Made by a program: the position numbers and the translations under genes
The notes under the pieces: generated by a model
Databases searched by the model: none
The model's input: only the letters and a program-made list of their open reading frames with translations
What the model was told of the DNA's origin: nothing
Assembly: GCF_900112775.1 (NCBI RefSeq)
Contig: NZ_FOYZ01000014.1
Span: 32,291 to 96,290, forward strand
Direction: 5' to 3'
Source: Anaeromicropila populeti
GTDB lineage: Bacteria; Bacillota; Clostridia; Lachnospirales; Lachnospiraceae
DNA length: 64,000 nucleotides
In this document: in pieces, positions 6,940-14,790 of the stretch
Layout: every line of letters starts with the position of its first letter
Numbering within the stretch: position 1 is the stretch's first letter

Positions 6940-8088
6940 TTGAAAAAAATAGTTAGTATGATAATCATAATTCTTCTTACAATTTGCAGCTGTCTTGAAG
7001 TATCTGCACCAATAAAAGCAGATGAGATAGACACACTATACGCTCGTTCTGCTTGTCTGGTTGATGGCAGTAACGGGCGTGTTCTTTATGAGAAGGACGG
7101 GTATAAAGAGATGCCCATGGCAAGTACTACAAAAATTATGACTTGCATAGTAACCTTGGAACAAGCCAAACTAGATGATGTAGTAACTATTTCAAAAAAT
7201 GCAGCCAGGCAGCCAGATGTCCAATTAAATGTAAATACTGGAGAACAATATTGTTTAAAAGATTTACTCTATTCCTTAATGCTGGAATCTCATAATGATG
7301 CAGCAGTTGCGATTGCAGAACATGTGGGTGGTTCTGTAGAAGGATTTGCAGACCTAATGAATCAAAAAGCAAAGGAGTTAGGTTGCGAGCATACCAATTT
7401 TGTGACACCGAATGGACTGGACGCAGACGGACATTACACAACAGCTGTGGAACTTGCAGAAATCGCTCGATATGCCATTCAAAATAAAACGTTTATAGGC
7501 ATTACCAACACACCTTCCTGGTCCTTCAAAGAAATAACAAAGGGACGCGGATTTACTGTGACAAACAAAGATAAATTTTTGTATTTATATGACGGGGCAA
7601 TTGGTGTAAAAACAGGTTTTACTGGAAAGGCAGGGTATTGCTTCGTGGGAGCAGTTAAGAAGCCAGATCGGACGCTGATTTCTGTTGTGTTAGCATGTGG
7701 CTGGCCGCCAAATAAGAACTATAAATGGTCAGATACCAAAAAATTGATGAATTATGGAGTGAATAATTATACACTAAAAGAAGTTTTTGAGGCAGATAAA
7801 GATTTTCAGCCTGTTATGGTGGAAGATGGTAAAAAAAACAGTGTCAGAGTAGTTATGGATTCCGCTTCTTTGGAGATGCTTTTAAGAGAAGACGAAAAAA
7901 TACAGGTAGTGTATTCTCTTCCTGATAAATTAGAAGCACCTGTAGAAAAAAAATGTGTGGTGGGCAAAGCAAGCTATTACTTAGGAAATACACTGATTCA
8001 GCAATATCCAATTTATACAGTGGAAGAAGTAGAAAGAGTAGATTACCTTTGGTATTTAGAAAAAGTATTCGATTTATTTTTGTTTTAA
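6940..8088 (+). CDS. Secreted D-alanyl-D-alanine carboxypeptidase (DacF/PBP5 type)
   Basis: This 382-residue protein has a signal peptide (residues 1 to about 28) and a serine peptidase S11 domain. The SxxK motif is in MASTTKIMT, SxN is ESHNDAA and KTG is GVKTGFTGKAG. A C-terminal PBP5-C-like part and a final hydrophobic stretch (YLWYLEKVFDLFLF) may anchor it to the outer face of the membrane. It trims the terminal D-Ala of peptidoglycan stem peptides. It starts at TTG 6940 with GGAAG 9 nt upstream; the ATG at 6958 would cut the signal peptide. It stands alone between the accessory region and the decarboxylase operon. A second, lipoprotein-type paralogue is at 51057. Confidence 0.88.
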   Translation: MKKIVSMIIIILLTICSCLEVSAPIKADEIDTLYARSACLVDGSNGRVLYEKDGYKEMPMASTTKIMTCIVTLEQAKLDDVVTISKNAARQPDVQLNVNTGEQYCLKDLLYSLMLESHNDAAVAIAEHVGGSVEGFADLMNQKAKELGCEHTNFVTPNGLDADGHYTTAVELAEIARYAIQNKTFIGITNTPSWSFKEITKGRGFTVTNKDKFLYLYDGAIGVKTGFTGKAGYCFVGAVKKPDRTLISVVLACGWPPNKNYKWSDTKKLMNYGVNNYTLKEVFEADKDFQPVMVEDGKKNSVRVVMDSASLEMLLREDEKIQVVYSLPDKLEAPVEKKCVVGKASYYLGNTLIQQYPIYTVEEVERVDYLWYLEKVFDLFLF

Positions 8089-8138
8089 TTACAAGTTTCA
8101 TCAATTTGCTAATTTGTTAAAAATAATACAAAAGTCTA

Positions 8139-8167
8139 TTGCTATTTTTAAGTAAATGCTATACAAT
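8139..8167 (+). promoter_or_regulatory. Sigma-A promoter of the decarboxylase operon
   Basis: TTGCTA (8139-8144), 17-nt spacer, TACAAT (8162-8167). Transcription would start near 8174 and give a leader of about 83 nt that contains the possible pseudoknot at 8184-8225. Confidence 0.5.
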
Positions 8168-8183
8168 TATAATCGGCAGAAAA

Positions 8184-8225
8184 TTGGTTTTACTTTTATC
8201 AATAGGACATAAACCAGTTCTATTG
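8184..8225 (+). promoter_or_regulatory. Possible H-type pseudoknot in the leader of the decarboxylase operon
   Basis: Stem 1 pairs 8184-8190 (TTGGTTT) with 8211-8217 (AAACCAG). Stem 2 pairs 8200-8207 (CAATAGGA) with 8218-8225 (TTCTATTG). The stems interlock with a 9-nt first loop, a 3-nt second loop and no gap between the two 3' strands, which is the topology of small pseudoknot riboswitches. The ribosome site GGAGG follows at 8245-8249. They could instead be two DNA operator dyads. Confidence 0.4.
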
Positions 8226-8256
8226 TCATTATAAAAATACAAATGGAGGGCTGAAA

Positions 8257-9705
8257 ATGAGTAACACAGCACAAACGTCAGCAATGGAGAGAATTCATGC
8301 ACTGCTGGACGACAATAGTTTTGTTGAAATTGGTGCAAAAGTAACGAAAAGAAGCACTGATTTTAACCTGCAAGAGAAATCAGTTCCAGGAGATGGTGTA
8401 ATTACCGGATATGGAGTGATTGAGGGTAATCTTGTATATGTTTATAGTCAAGATTCAAGTGTATTAGGCGGGTCAATTGGAGAAATGCATGCAAAGAAGA
8501 TAGCACATATTTATGATATGGCATTAAAAGTTGGTGCGCCTGTTATCGGATTAATTGATTGCGCAGGCTTAAGACTTCAAGAAGCTGTTGATGCGCTTGC
8601 AGGATTTGGTGATTTATACTTAAAACAAACTTTAGCTTCTGGGGTGATCCCACAGTTAACAGCAGTATTTGGAACATGCGGAGGTGGTTCAGCAATTTCA
8701 TCCGCACTTAGCGATTTTACTTTTATGGAAGAAAAAAAATCCAAATTATTTGTAAATTCACCAAATACTTTAGATGGAAATTATACTGAAAAATGTGATA
8801 CTAGTGCAGCAAAATTTCAGGCTGGAATAGGAATGGCAGATTTCGTAGAGGCAGACGAGGCTGCTGTTCTGAATCAAATCAGAACATTAGTGCAGATGAT
8901 ACCTTCTAATAATGAAGACGATGCCTCTTATGAAGAATGTACCGATGATTTAAACAGACTTTCTGGTAATGCTTCTGCAAAAGACAGCTCTGTTGCTTTA
9001 GCAGATATAGCAGATGATAATTTCTTTATGGAAGTAAAAGCTTCCTATGCTAAGGACATGGTGACTGGATTCTTACGTTTAAACGGAATGACAGTGGGAG
9101 CCGTGGCAAATCGAAGTGAAATTCTTGATGCGAATGGTAAAGTAAGTGAAAAATTTGACGGAACCTTAACAACAGACGGTTGTAAAAAGGCAGTTGAATT
9201 TATTGCATTCTGTAATGCATTTCAAATACCTCTTTTATCCTTAACAAATGTTACAGGTTTTAAAGCAACAATGGAGGAAGAAAAAACAATTGCAAAAGCA
9301 GTGGCAAAATTAACATATGCATTTGCAAACGCAACTGTTCCAAAGATTAATGTGGTTACTGGTAAAGCTTATGGTAGTGCTTATGTTGCCATGAATTCAA
9401 AGCACATTGGAGCGGATATGGTATTTGGTTTTACTGGTGCTGAAATCGGCATGATGGATGCTAAGCAGGCTGTTAAAATTATGTATGCAGATGAAATCCA
9501 AAAGGAAAAAGGTTCTTCTGCACTTGTAGATGAGAAAGCAAGTGAATATTCACAATTACAGTCAAGCGTAGATGCAGCAGCTGGAAGAGGATATGTAGAT
9601 GCTGTCATCGAACCAGAAAATGCAAGAAAAAATTTAATCTATGCATATGAAATGCTATTTACGAAAAGAGAGAGCCGACCAAGTAAAAAGCATGGAACAG
9701 TATAG
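8257..9705 (+). CDS. Acyl-CoA carboxyltransferase subunit (methylmalonyl-CoA decarboxylase alpha / transcarboxylase 12S type)
   Basis: This 482-residue protein carries two crotonase-like carboxyltransferase halves (about 20-230 and 240-470). FGTCGGGSAISSAL and GKAYGSAYVAMNS are the glycine-rich oxyanion regions for biotin and acyl-CoA. The family moves a carboxyl group between an acyl-CoA (methylmalonyl-, malonyl- or glutaconyl-CoA) and carrier-bound biotin. At 482 residues it is a little shorter than usual for this family. The adjacent OadG-like, biotin carrier, OadB and OadA-like genes place it in a membrane-linked decarboxylase or transcarboxylase complex. The acyl-CoA substrate cannot be read from the sequence. 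The start is ATG 8257 behind GGAGGG. Confidence 0.85.
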   Translation: MSNTAQTSAMERIHALLDDNSFVEIGAKVTKRSTDFNLQEKSVPGDGVITGYGVIEGNLVYVYSQDSSVLGGSIGEMHAKKIAHIYDMALKVGAPVIGLIDCAGLRLQEAVDALAGFGDLYLKQTLASGVIPQLTAVFGTCGGGSAISSALSDFTFMEEKKSKLFVNSPNTLDGNYTEKCDTSAAKFQAGIGMADFVEADEAAVLNQIRTLVQMIPSNNEDDASYEECTDDLNRLSGNASAKDSSVALADIADDNFFMEVKASYAKDMVTGFLRLNGMTVGAVANRSEILDANGKVSEKFDGTLTTDGCKKAVEFIAFCNAFQIPLLSLTNVTGFKATMEEEKTIAKAVAKLTYAFANATVPKINVVTGKAYGSAYVAMNSKHIGADMVFGFTGAEIGMMDAKQAVKIMYADEIQKEKGSSALVDEKASEYSQLQSSVDAAAGRGYVDAVIEPENARKNLIYAYEMLFTKRESRPSKKHGTV

Positions 9706-9721
9706 AACGAGGTGATATATG

Positions 9722-10498
9722 ATGAAAAAGAGAATTGGTTTACTGTTGTGTCTATTTGCCTTTACTATGCTAAGCTTTTTTGGTGGTAACAGAATGGTTG
9801 TAAAGGCAGCATTAGATGAAGCAACAGCAAAGGATCAGACATTGCAATTTCTGCAAGTTTGGAATACTCAGGACTTTTCTACTTATGCGACAGAGTATGC
9901 TGACTATATGACAGAAGAAGACATTGTGATGTATGAAGGATGGGATAAGCTGCAGAAATCTTTAGGTGCATTTGTTGAAAATGGTGATGTTACTATTACC
10001 GAATCTGAAGATGGTACGCATGCAATTGTTATAGCAACATATGAGAATGGAAAAACAGATTTTGAAGTAATTTACGATGCTGATGGCAATATGTCAAATG
10101 TAACAGTATCTGAACATGTTAGTTCAAAAGCAAATTTAGGAAAAGCTGGATTAAATACGATAATGGGTCTGGGAATTGTATTTGTTGTGTTGGTATTGAT
10201 TTCCTTCATTATTTCATTAATGGGCTTTATACCTAAGGTTCTGTCCAAAATGGAAGCAAAAAAAGCAGCTGAATTAGAGAATTATTCACAGATGTATTCA
10301 CAGATGGATTCACAGATGGTTTCAAAGCCTGTTGTAATGGAAAAGGTAGAAGATGTAACGGATGACTTAGAACTTGTTGCAGTTATTACAGCTGCGATTA
10401 CAGCATCTATGGAAGCAAGTGGAGTAGAAGTTCCAGTGGATGGATTGGTAGTTCGTTCTATTAAAAAGCGCAGTGCTAAAAAGTGGCAAAGTGCATAA
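9722..10498 (+). CDS. OadG-like decarboxylase gamma subunit with an extracytoplasmic N-terminal domain
   Basis: The 258 residues form a signal-anchor (1 to about 28), then a roughly 110-residue domain of about 30-140 resembling DUF3887-type extracytoplasmic domains (LQVWNTQDFSTY ... FEVIYDADG). A transmembrane helix follows near 148-170 (LGIVFVVLVLISFIISLMGF), then a cytoplasmic tail whose VITAAITASMEASG is the segment typical of OadG/MmdD subunits near the biotin domain. Gamma subunits usually start directly at the helix, so the extra outside domain is unusual. The tail has a DNA-repeat encoded QMYSQMDSQM. ATG 9722 is 7 nt from GAGGTG (9709-9714); ATG 9719 is also possible. Confidence 0.75.
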   Translation: MKKRIGLLLCLFAFTMLSFFGGNRMVVKAALDEATAKDQTLQFLQVWNTQDFSTYATEYADYMTEEDIVMYEGWDKLQKSLGAFVENGDVTITESEDGTHAIVIATYENGKTDFEVIYDADGNMSNVTVSEHVSSKANLGKAGLNTIMGLGIVFVVLVLISFIISLMGFIPKVLSKMEAKKAAELENYSQMYSQMDSQMVSKPVVMEKVEDVTDDLELVAVITAAITASMEASGVEVPVDGLVVRSIKKRSAKKWQSA

Positions 10499-10534
10499 AT
10501 AAGTTATTTACATGATTATTAGGAGGAAAAATAG

Positions 10535-10924
10535 ATGAAAACTTATACAATTACAGTGAATGGTAATGTTTACGATGTAACAGTGGAAGAAGGAGGAGCA
10601 GGAAGTACAGCAGCACCAAAGGCAGCAGCACCAAAAGCTGCAGCTCCAGCAGCACCAAAAGCAGCGGCTCCAGCAGCACCAAAGGCAGCAGCTCCAGCAG
10701 GATCACAAGGTTCTGTTAAAGTAAATGCTCCAATGCCAGGTAAAATTTTAGGTGTTAAAGTGAACCCTGGACAAGCTGTAAAGAGAGGCGATGTTGTTGT
10801 AATTTTAGAAGCAATGAAAATGGAAAATGAAGTAGTTGCTCCACAGGATGGCACAGTAGCTAGTGTTAATGTAGCAGTTGGTGACATGGTTGAATCAGGA
10901 GATGTTTTAGCTACATTTAACTAG
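10535..10924 (+). CDS. Biotin carboxyl carrier protein of the decarboxylase complex
   Basis: This 129-residue protein has a short N-terminal strand region, an Ala-Pro-Lys linker of repeated AAPKAAAP units (about residues 26-56) and a biotinyl domain (about 60-129). The biotinylation site is EAMKMEN, with the Lys between the two Met. It carries CO2 as carboxybiotin between the carboxyltransferases and the OadB pump. AGGAGG is 8 nt upstream of the ATG. The layout matches the 1.3S subunit of propionibacterial transcarboxylase and the gamma subunit of methylmalonyl-CoA decarboxylase. Confidence 0.92.
   Translation: MKTYTITVNGNVYDVTVEEGGAGSTAAPKAAAPKAAAPAAPKAAAPAAPKAAAPAGSQGSVKVNAPMPGKILGVKVNPGQAVKRGDVVVILEAMKMENEVVAPQDGTVASVNVAVGDMVESGDVLATFN
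10609..10700 (+). repeat. Imperfect tandem repeat coding the Ala-Pro-Lys linker
   Basis: Short units built on GCAGCACCAAAG(GC) recur four to five times and encode the flexible AAPKAAAP linker that lets the biotinyl domain swing. Such runs are prone to length change by slippage. Confidence 0.8.
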
Positions 10925-10976
10925 GATTCATATATACGTGAATTCCAGAAAATCAAACTGGGAGGTTAGAAATAAA

Positions 10977-12101
10977 ATGGATTACGTTGTAAATACGCTG
11001 GAAAATCTATATCAGCAAACTGCCTTTGCCTCATTGTCATGGGGAAATTATTTAATGATGGCAGTAGCCTTGTTATTTTTGTTTCTGGCAATTAAAAAAG
11101 GATATGAACCACTCCTTTTAATTCCAATTGCGTTTGGTATGCTATTAGTAAATATGTATCCGGCAATTATGGAAGAGGGAGGATTATTACATTATTTCTT
11201 CTTATTAGATGAATGGAGTATTTTACCTTCACTGATATTTTTAGGTGTTGGTGCCATGACCGATTTTGGACCTCTTATTGCAAATCCAAGGAGTTTCTTA
11301 ATGGGTGCAGCAGCACAGCTTGGTATTTTCGTGGCATATATTTCTGCTATTTTGTTAGGCTTTAATGATAAAGCGGCGGCAGCAATTTCTATTATTGGTG
11401 GTGCTGACGGTCCTACGTCTATCTTCTTAGCTGGAAAATTAGGACAGTCCAATTACATGGGAGCGATTGCAGTAGCAGCATATTCCTATATGTCTTTGGT
11501 ACCAATCATACAGCCGCCAATTATGAAGCTTTTCACAACAGAAAAAGAACGTAAAATTAAGATGGAACAGTTACGTCCTGTTACAAAGTTAGAGAAAATA
11601 CTATTCCCAATTATCGTTACAGTTGTAGTAGTTATGATTCTTCCAGCAACTGCTCCATTGGTAGGTATGTTAATGCTTGGTAACCTATTTAAAGAGTCTG
11701 GTGTTGTAAAACAATTAGCAGAAACAGCTTCCAATGCACTTATGTATATCGTTGTGATTTTACTTGGTACAAGCGTAGGTGCAACAACAAGTGCAGAAGC
11801 ATTTTTAAGAGCAGATACGTTGAAAATTGTTGGACTAGGATTAGTTGCATTTTCTTTTGGTACCGCTGGCGGTGTATTGTTAGGAAAATTAATGAGTAAG
11901 TTATCTGGCGGCAAGATCAATCCTTTAATTGGATCAGCTGGTGTTTCTGCCGTTCCTATGGCAGCCAGAGTGTCTCAGAAGGTTGGTGCTGAAGCAGATC
12001 CTACCAATTTCTTATTGATGCACGCAATGGGACCAAACGTTGCAGGTGTAATCGGAACTGCTGTAGCAGCAGGTGTGTTTATGGCTATTTTTGGAGTGTA
12101 A
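10977..12101 (+). CDS. Sodium-pumping decarboxylase beta subunit (OadB/MmdB/GcdB)
   Basis: This 374-residue protein has about nine hydrophobic segments and the family signature GGADGPTSIF near residue 140, where the Asp is needed for Na+ transport. OadB decarboxylates carboxybiotin and exports Na+ across the cytoplasmic membrane. ATG 10977 follows GGGAGGT with 10 nt spacing; the ATG at 10938 lacks such a site and would add 13 hydrophilic residues. With the neighbouring carboxyltransferases it would turn free energy of decarboxylation into a sodium gradient. Confidence 0.9.
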   Translation: MDYVVNTLENLYQQTAFASLSWGNYLMMAVALLFLFLAIKKGYEPLLLIPIAFGMLLVNMYPAIMEEGGLLHYFFLLDEWSILPSLIFLGVGAMTDFGPLIANPRSFLMGAAAQLGIFVAYISAILLGFNDKAAAAISIIGGADGPTSIFLAGKLGQSNYMGAIAVAAYSYMSLVPIIQPPIMKLFTTEKERKIKMEQLRPVTKLEKILFPIIVTVVVVMILPATAPLVGMLMLGNLFKESGVVKQLAETASNALMYIVVILLGTSVGATTSAEAFLRADTLKIVGLGLVAFSFGTAGGVLLGKLMSKLSGGKINPLIGSAGVSAVPMAARVSQKVGAEADPTNFLLMHAMGPNVAGVIGTAVAAGVFMAIFGV

Positions 12102-12148
12102 AATAGGCAAAGGAATAGATATTGAATATCATAAGGAGGTAAAGAAAT

Positions 12149-13555
12149 ATGGCTCAAAATAGACCGGTGAAAATTACGGAAACTATATTGCGTGATGCGC
12201 ATCAATCTTTGATAGCCACTAGAATGACTACAGAGCAGATGCTGCCAATTATAGAGAAAATGGATCAGGTAGGATATCATTCAGTAGAATGCTGGGGTGG
12301 AGCAACATTTGATGCTTCATTGAGATTCTTAAAGGAAGATCCATGGGAAAGATTAAGAAAGCTGAGAGCAGGATTTAAAAAGACAAAATTGCAGATGCTT
12401 TTCAGAGGACAGAATATTTTAGGATATCGTCACTATGCTGATGATGTAGTAGAGTATTTTGTACAAAAATCCATTGCAAACGGTATTGATATTATTCGTA
12501 TTTTTGACTGTTTAAATGACCTTAGAAATTTGGAAACAGCAGTGAAGGCAGCTAATAAGGAAAAAGGACATGCTCAGATAGCTTTATGTTATACATTGGG
12601 TGATGCCTATACATTAGATTACTGGACTAAAATGGCGAAAGATATCGAAGCACTGGGAGCAAATTCTATTTGTATCAAGGACATGGCTGGTTTATTAGTT
12701 CCAAGTAAGGCTACAGAATTAGTTGGTGCATTAAAGAAAACAGTTAAGATTCCAATTCAGCTTCATACTCACTATACATCAGGTGTTGCATCTATGACTT
12801 ATATGAAAGCAATTGAAGCAGGCTGTGACGTAATTGATACAGCAATGTCTCCATTTGCTATGGGTACAAGCCAGCCAGCTACTGAGGTTATGGTAGAGGC
12901 ATTTAAGGGAACGGAATATGATACTGGTTTTGATCAGAATCTGCTTGCTGAAATTGCTGATTATTTCAGACCAATGAGAGATGATGCACTTGCAAGTGGC
13001 TTATTGAATCCAAAGGTTATGGGTGTAGATATAAAGACACTTTTATATCAAGTACCTGGTGGAATGTTATCAAACATGGTATCCCAGTTAAAAGAGCAGC
13101 ATGCAGAAGACAAATACTATGAAGTATTACAAGAAATTCCTAGAGTTAGAAAAGACTTGGGAGAACCACCACTAGTTACGCCTTCATCTCAGATTGTAGG
13201 AACCCAGGCTGTGTTAAACGTAGTAATGGGTGAACGTTATAAGATGATGACAAAGGAAACAAAGGCTGTATTACGTGGAGAATATGGTCAGACTGTAAAA
13301 CCATTTAATAAAGAAGTTCAGAAAAAAGCACTTGGCAATGATAAGCCAATTACTTGCCGCCCAGCTGATTTATTAAAGCCTGAGCTGCAAACAATTGAAG
13401 CAGAGATGGCACAGTGGAAAGAACAGGATGAAGATATTTTATCTTATGCTTTATTCCCACAGGTTGCGACAGAATTTTTCAAGTACAGAGAAGCACAAAG
13501 TACAAAAATTGATTCAAAAGCTGCTGATTCAAAAAATGGAGCTTATCCAGTATAG
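12149..13555 (+). CDS. Pyruvate/oxaloacetate carboxyltransferase subunit (OadA / transcarboxylase 5S type), without biotin domain
   Basis: This 468-residue protein has a TIM-barrel HMGL-like domain (about 1-290) with RDAHQS (metal Asp and His), CIKDMAG (the Lys normally carboxylated) and LHTHYTSG (two metal His), followed by a conserved C-terminal carboxylase domain. It transfers CO2 between biotin and pyruvate or oxaloacetate. The biotinyl domain found at the end of many OadA proteins is absent and is supplied by the separate carrier at 10535, as in the transcarboxylase 5S subunit. AAGGAGG is 9 nt upstream. A terminator follows directly. Confidence 0.9.
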   Translation: MAQNRPVKITETILRDAHQSLIATRMTTEQMLPIIEKMDQVGYHSVECWGGATFDASLRFLKEDPWERLRKLRAGFKKTKLQMLFRGQNILGYRHYADDVVEYFVQKSIANGIDIIRIFDCLNDLRNLETAVKAANKEKGHAQIALCYTLGDAYTLDYWTKMAKDIEALGANSICIKDMAGLLVPSKATELVGALKKTVKIPIQLHTHYTSGVASMTYMKAIEAGCDVIDTAMSPFAMGTSQPATEVMVEAFKGTEYDTGFDQNLLAEIADYFRPMRDDALASGLLNPKVMGVDIKTLLYQVPGGMLSNMVSQLKEQHAEDKYYEVLQEIPRVRKDLGEPPLVTPSSQIVGTQAVLNVVMGERYKMMTKETKAVLRGEYGQTVKPFNKEVQKKALGNDKPITCRPADLLKPELQTIEAEMAQWKEQDEDILSYALFPQVATEFFKYREAQSTKIDSKAADSKNGAYPV

Positions 13556-13569
13556 GGCAAGAAAAAATT

Positions 13570-13610
13570 ACTCCGGAAGTTTGTATATATAAACTTTCGG
13601 AGTTTCTTTT
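13570..13610. terminator. Bidirectional terminator between convergent genes
   Basis: ACTCCGGAAGTTT and AAACTTTCGGAGT form a 13-bp stem with one wobble and an 8-nt loop; TTTCTTTT follows on + and an A-rich run precedes, so it can serve both strands. Confidence 0.85.
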
Positions 13611-13614
13611 ATTA

Positions 13615-14232
13615 TTAGTAAGTATTGAGGTCCAGCTTGGCTTCAACAAATCCAGCAACATAAGGGGCAATTTCGTAGGGATTAAAATAGATTATGATTC
13701 CGTTATCATTTATATAGTAGTGGAAATCTGATAGTGGTGTATTTTCAATTGTGTTTATTGCTTCCGGAAAAAATTGCTCAGGATTTTTTTTGATTTTTTC
13801 TAAAAAAATATTTATAATGGCTTGCTTTATTTCAAATGGTTTCTTTTTTGTAATGTTAATTAGGTTTACCTGTTCTCCTGTGGTGAGGGAAAAAGTATAA
13901 GAAGATCTGGTTGTATTGGGGTGAGCTCCGCCAGCATAAACAAAATTTGTTTTTAAAAATGAAATCAAGTTATTTTGATTGTAAGTAATCTCAATGATTG
14001 TCTGGCTTTCAAAAGGAATAGTACGATAGTATTTATTGAATTCCACAGAATCTGCAAGAAGTGATTTTTCTTGTAAAAGTGCTTCTGCTTTTTGCATTTC
14101 CAGAAAATAATTAATAGACTGAACGGCGGAGGTATTATCCTTTAAAATAGGGCTTTGGTAAAAAAAAGTTAAAAGAACATTGCCGTTATGATCTCTGTAT
14201 TTATGATGAATGGTTTCTGAAATAATTTCCAT
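13615..14232 (-). CDS. DUF4163/DUF3298 domain protein of unknown function
   Basis: This 205-residue protein begins MEIISETIHHKY and has an N-terminal DUF4163-like part followed by a DUF3298-like part (GGAHPN, then TGEQVNL and FNPYEIAPY). Such domains occur outside the membrane in anti-sigma factors like RsiV and in lipoproteins; here no signal peptide or membrane helix is seen, so the location is uncertain. The start at 14232 is supported by AGGAA upstream and by the conserved part beginning there; the frame is open upstream to 14325 but that region carries the ylxM promoter. It is divergent from ylxM and converges on the decarboxylase operon. Confidence 0.7.
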   Translation of the reverse strand: MEIISETIHHKYRDHNGNVLLTFFYQSPILKDNTSAVQSINYFLEMQKAEALLQEKSLLADSVEFNKYYRTIPFESQTIIEITYNQNNLISFLKTNFVYAGGAHPNTTRSSYTFSLTTGEQVNLINITKKKPFEIKQAIINIFLEKIKKNPEQFFPEAINTIENTPLSDFHYYINDNGIIIYFNPYEIAPYVAGFVEAKLDLNTY

Positions 14233-14313
14233 AACAGTAATTCCTGACTCAATAATTATAATATTATATGTAAGAACACGATTATTGGGAAATAAAGCTG
14301 TCAAAATAATTGC

Positions 14314-14342
14314 TTGACAAAACATATAAAATTGGTTATACT
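14314..14342 (+). promoter_or_regulatory. Sigma-A promoter for ylxM-ffh
   Basis: TTGACA (14314-14319), 17-nt spacer, TATACT (14337-14342). This is near consensus and lies 40 nt before the ylxM start. Confidence 0.85.
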
Positions 14343-14375
14343 ACCATCTGTAAAGAAAATTACTTTACAGGTGGT
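14343..14375. promoter_or_regulatory. 13-bp inverted repeat at the ylxM transcription start and ribosome binding site
   Basis: ACCATCTGTAAAG (14343-14355), 7-nt AAAATTA spacer, CTTTACAGGTGGT (14363-14375). The core CTGTAAAG / CTTTACAG is perfect and one outer pair is G-T. The dyad starts right after the -10 box and includes the Shine-Dalgarno AGGTGG (14369-14374). It can be read as an operator for a dimeric repressor or as an RNA hairpin hiding the ribosome site. Confidence 0.6.
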
Positions 14376-14382
14376 GTTTTAT

Positions 14383-14733
14383 TTGGAAGTTAATAGTGTA
14401 GTGGAGTTATCTCTTCTCTATGATTTTTATGGAGGATTGATGAAGGATAATAAGCGTAGAATCTTTGAGGATTATGTGCTGAATGACTATTCTCTTAGTG
14501 AAATTGCCAAAGAACAGGGGATTTCAAGACAAGGTGTGCATGATACTATTAAGCGGTGTACCAAAGAATTGAGAGATTACGAAGAAAAATTATGCTTAAT
14601 AGAAAAATTTCAAAAAACTAAGGAAATGGTAAACCAGATTCGTAATATTTCAAAGAATGTACAGGAATCTGGGAATATGGTGGAGATTGCTAAAATCGAA
14701 ACATTATCAGCAAAAATATTAGAGGAATATTAG
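14383..14733 (+). CDS. ylxM: YlxM family HTH protein, signal recognition particle accessory
   Basis: This 116-residue protein has a sigma-70 region-4-like helix-turn-helix: LLYDFYGGLMKD, then DYSLSEIAKEQGISRQGVHD at about residues 40-60, and a C-terminal coiled segment. YlxM proteins are encoded next to ffh and are thought to modulate SRP GTPase activity or expression. The TTG start at 14383 is chosen because AGGTGG (14369-14374) is 8 nt upstream and the family N terminus begins here; the upstream ATG at 14314 lies within the promoter. The gene is 57 nt before ffh. Confidence 0.87.
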   Translation: MEVNSVVELSLLYDFYGGLMKDNKRRIFEDYVLNDYSLSEIAKEQGISRQGVHDTIKRCTKELRDYEEKLCLIEKFQKTKEMVNQIRNISKNVQESGNMVEIAKIETLSAKILEEY

Positions 14734-14790
14734 CATGTATGATATAATATAGATGATTCGTAACGTTTTGATAGAAAGGAATGGTTTTAT

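Noticed and set aside
10570..10887. Minus-strand ORF rich in Ala and Gly opposite the biotin carrier
   Set aside because: It is the antisense of the Ala-Pro-Lys linker; it has no ribosome site and resembles no family.
11486..11920. 144-residue minus-strand ORF inside oadB
   Set aside because: It is antisense to a clear membrane-pump gene, with no promoter or ribosome site.
14233..14325. N-terminal extension of the DUF3298 gene to 14325
   Set aside because: The extra part is not domain-like, has no ribosome site and overlaps the ylxM promoter; ATG 14232 with AGGAA is preferred.
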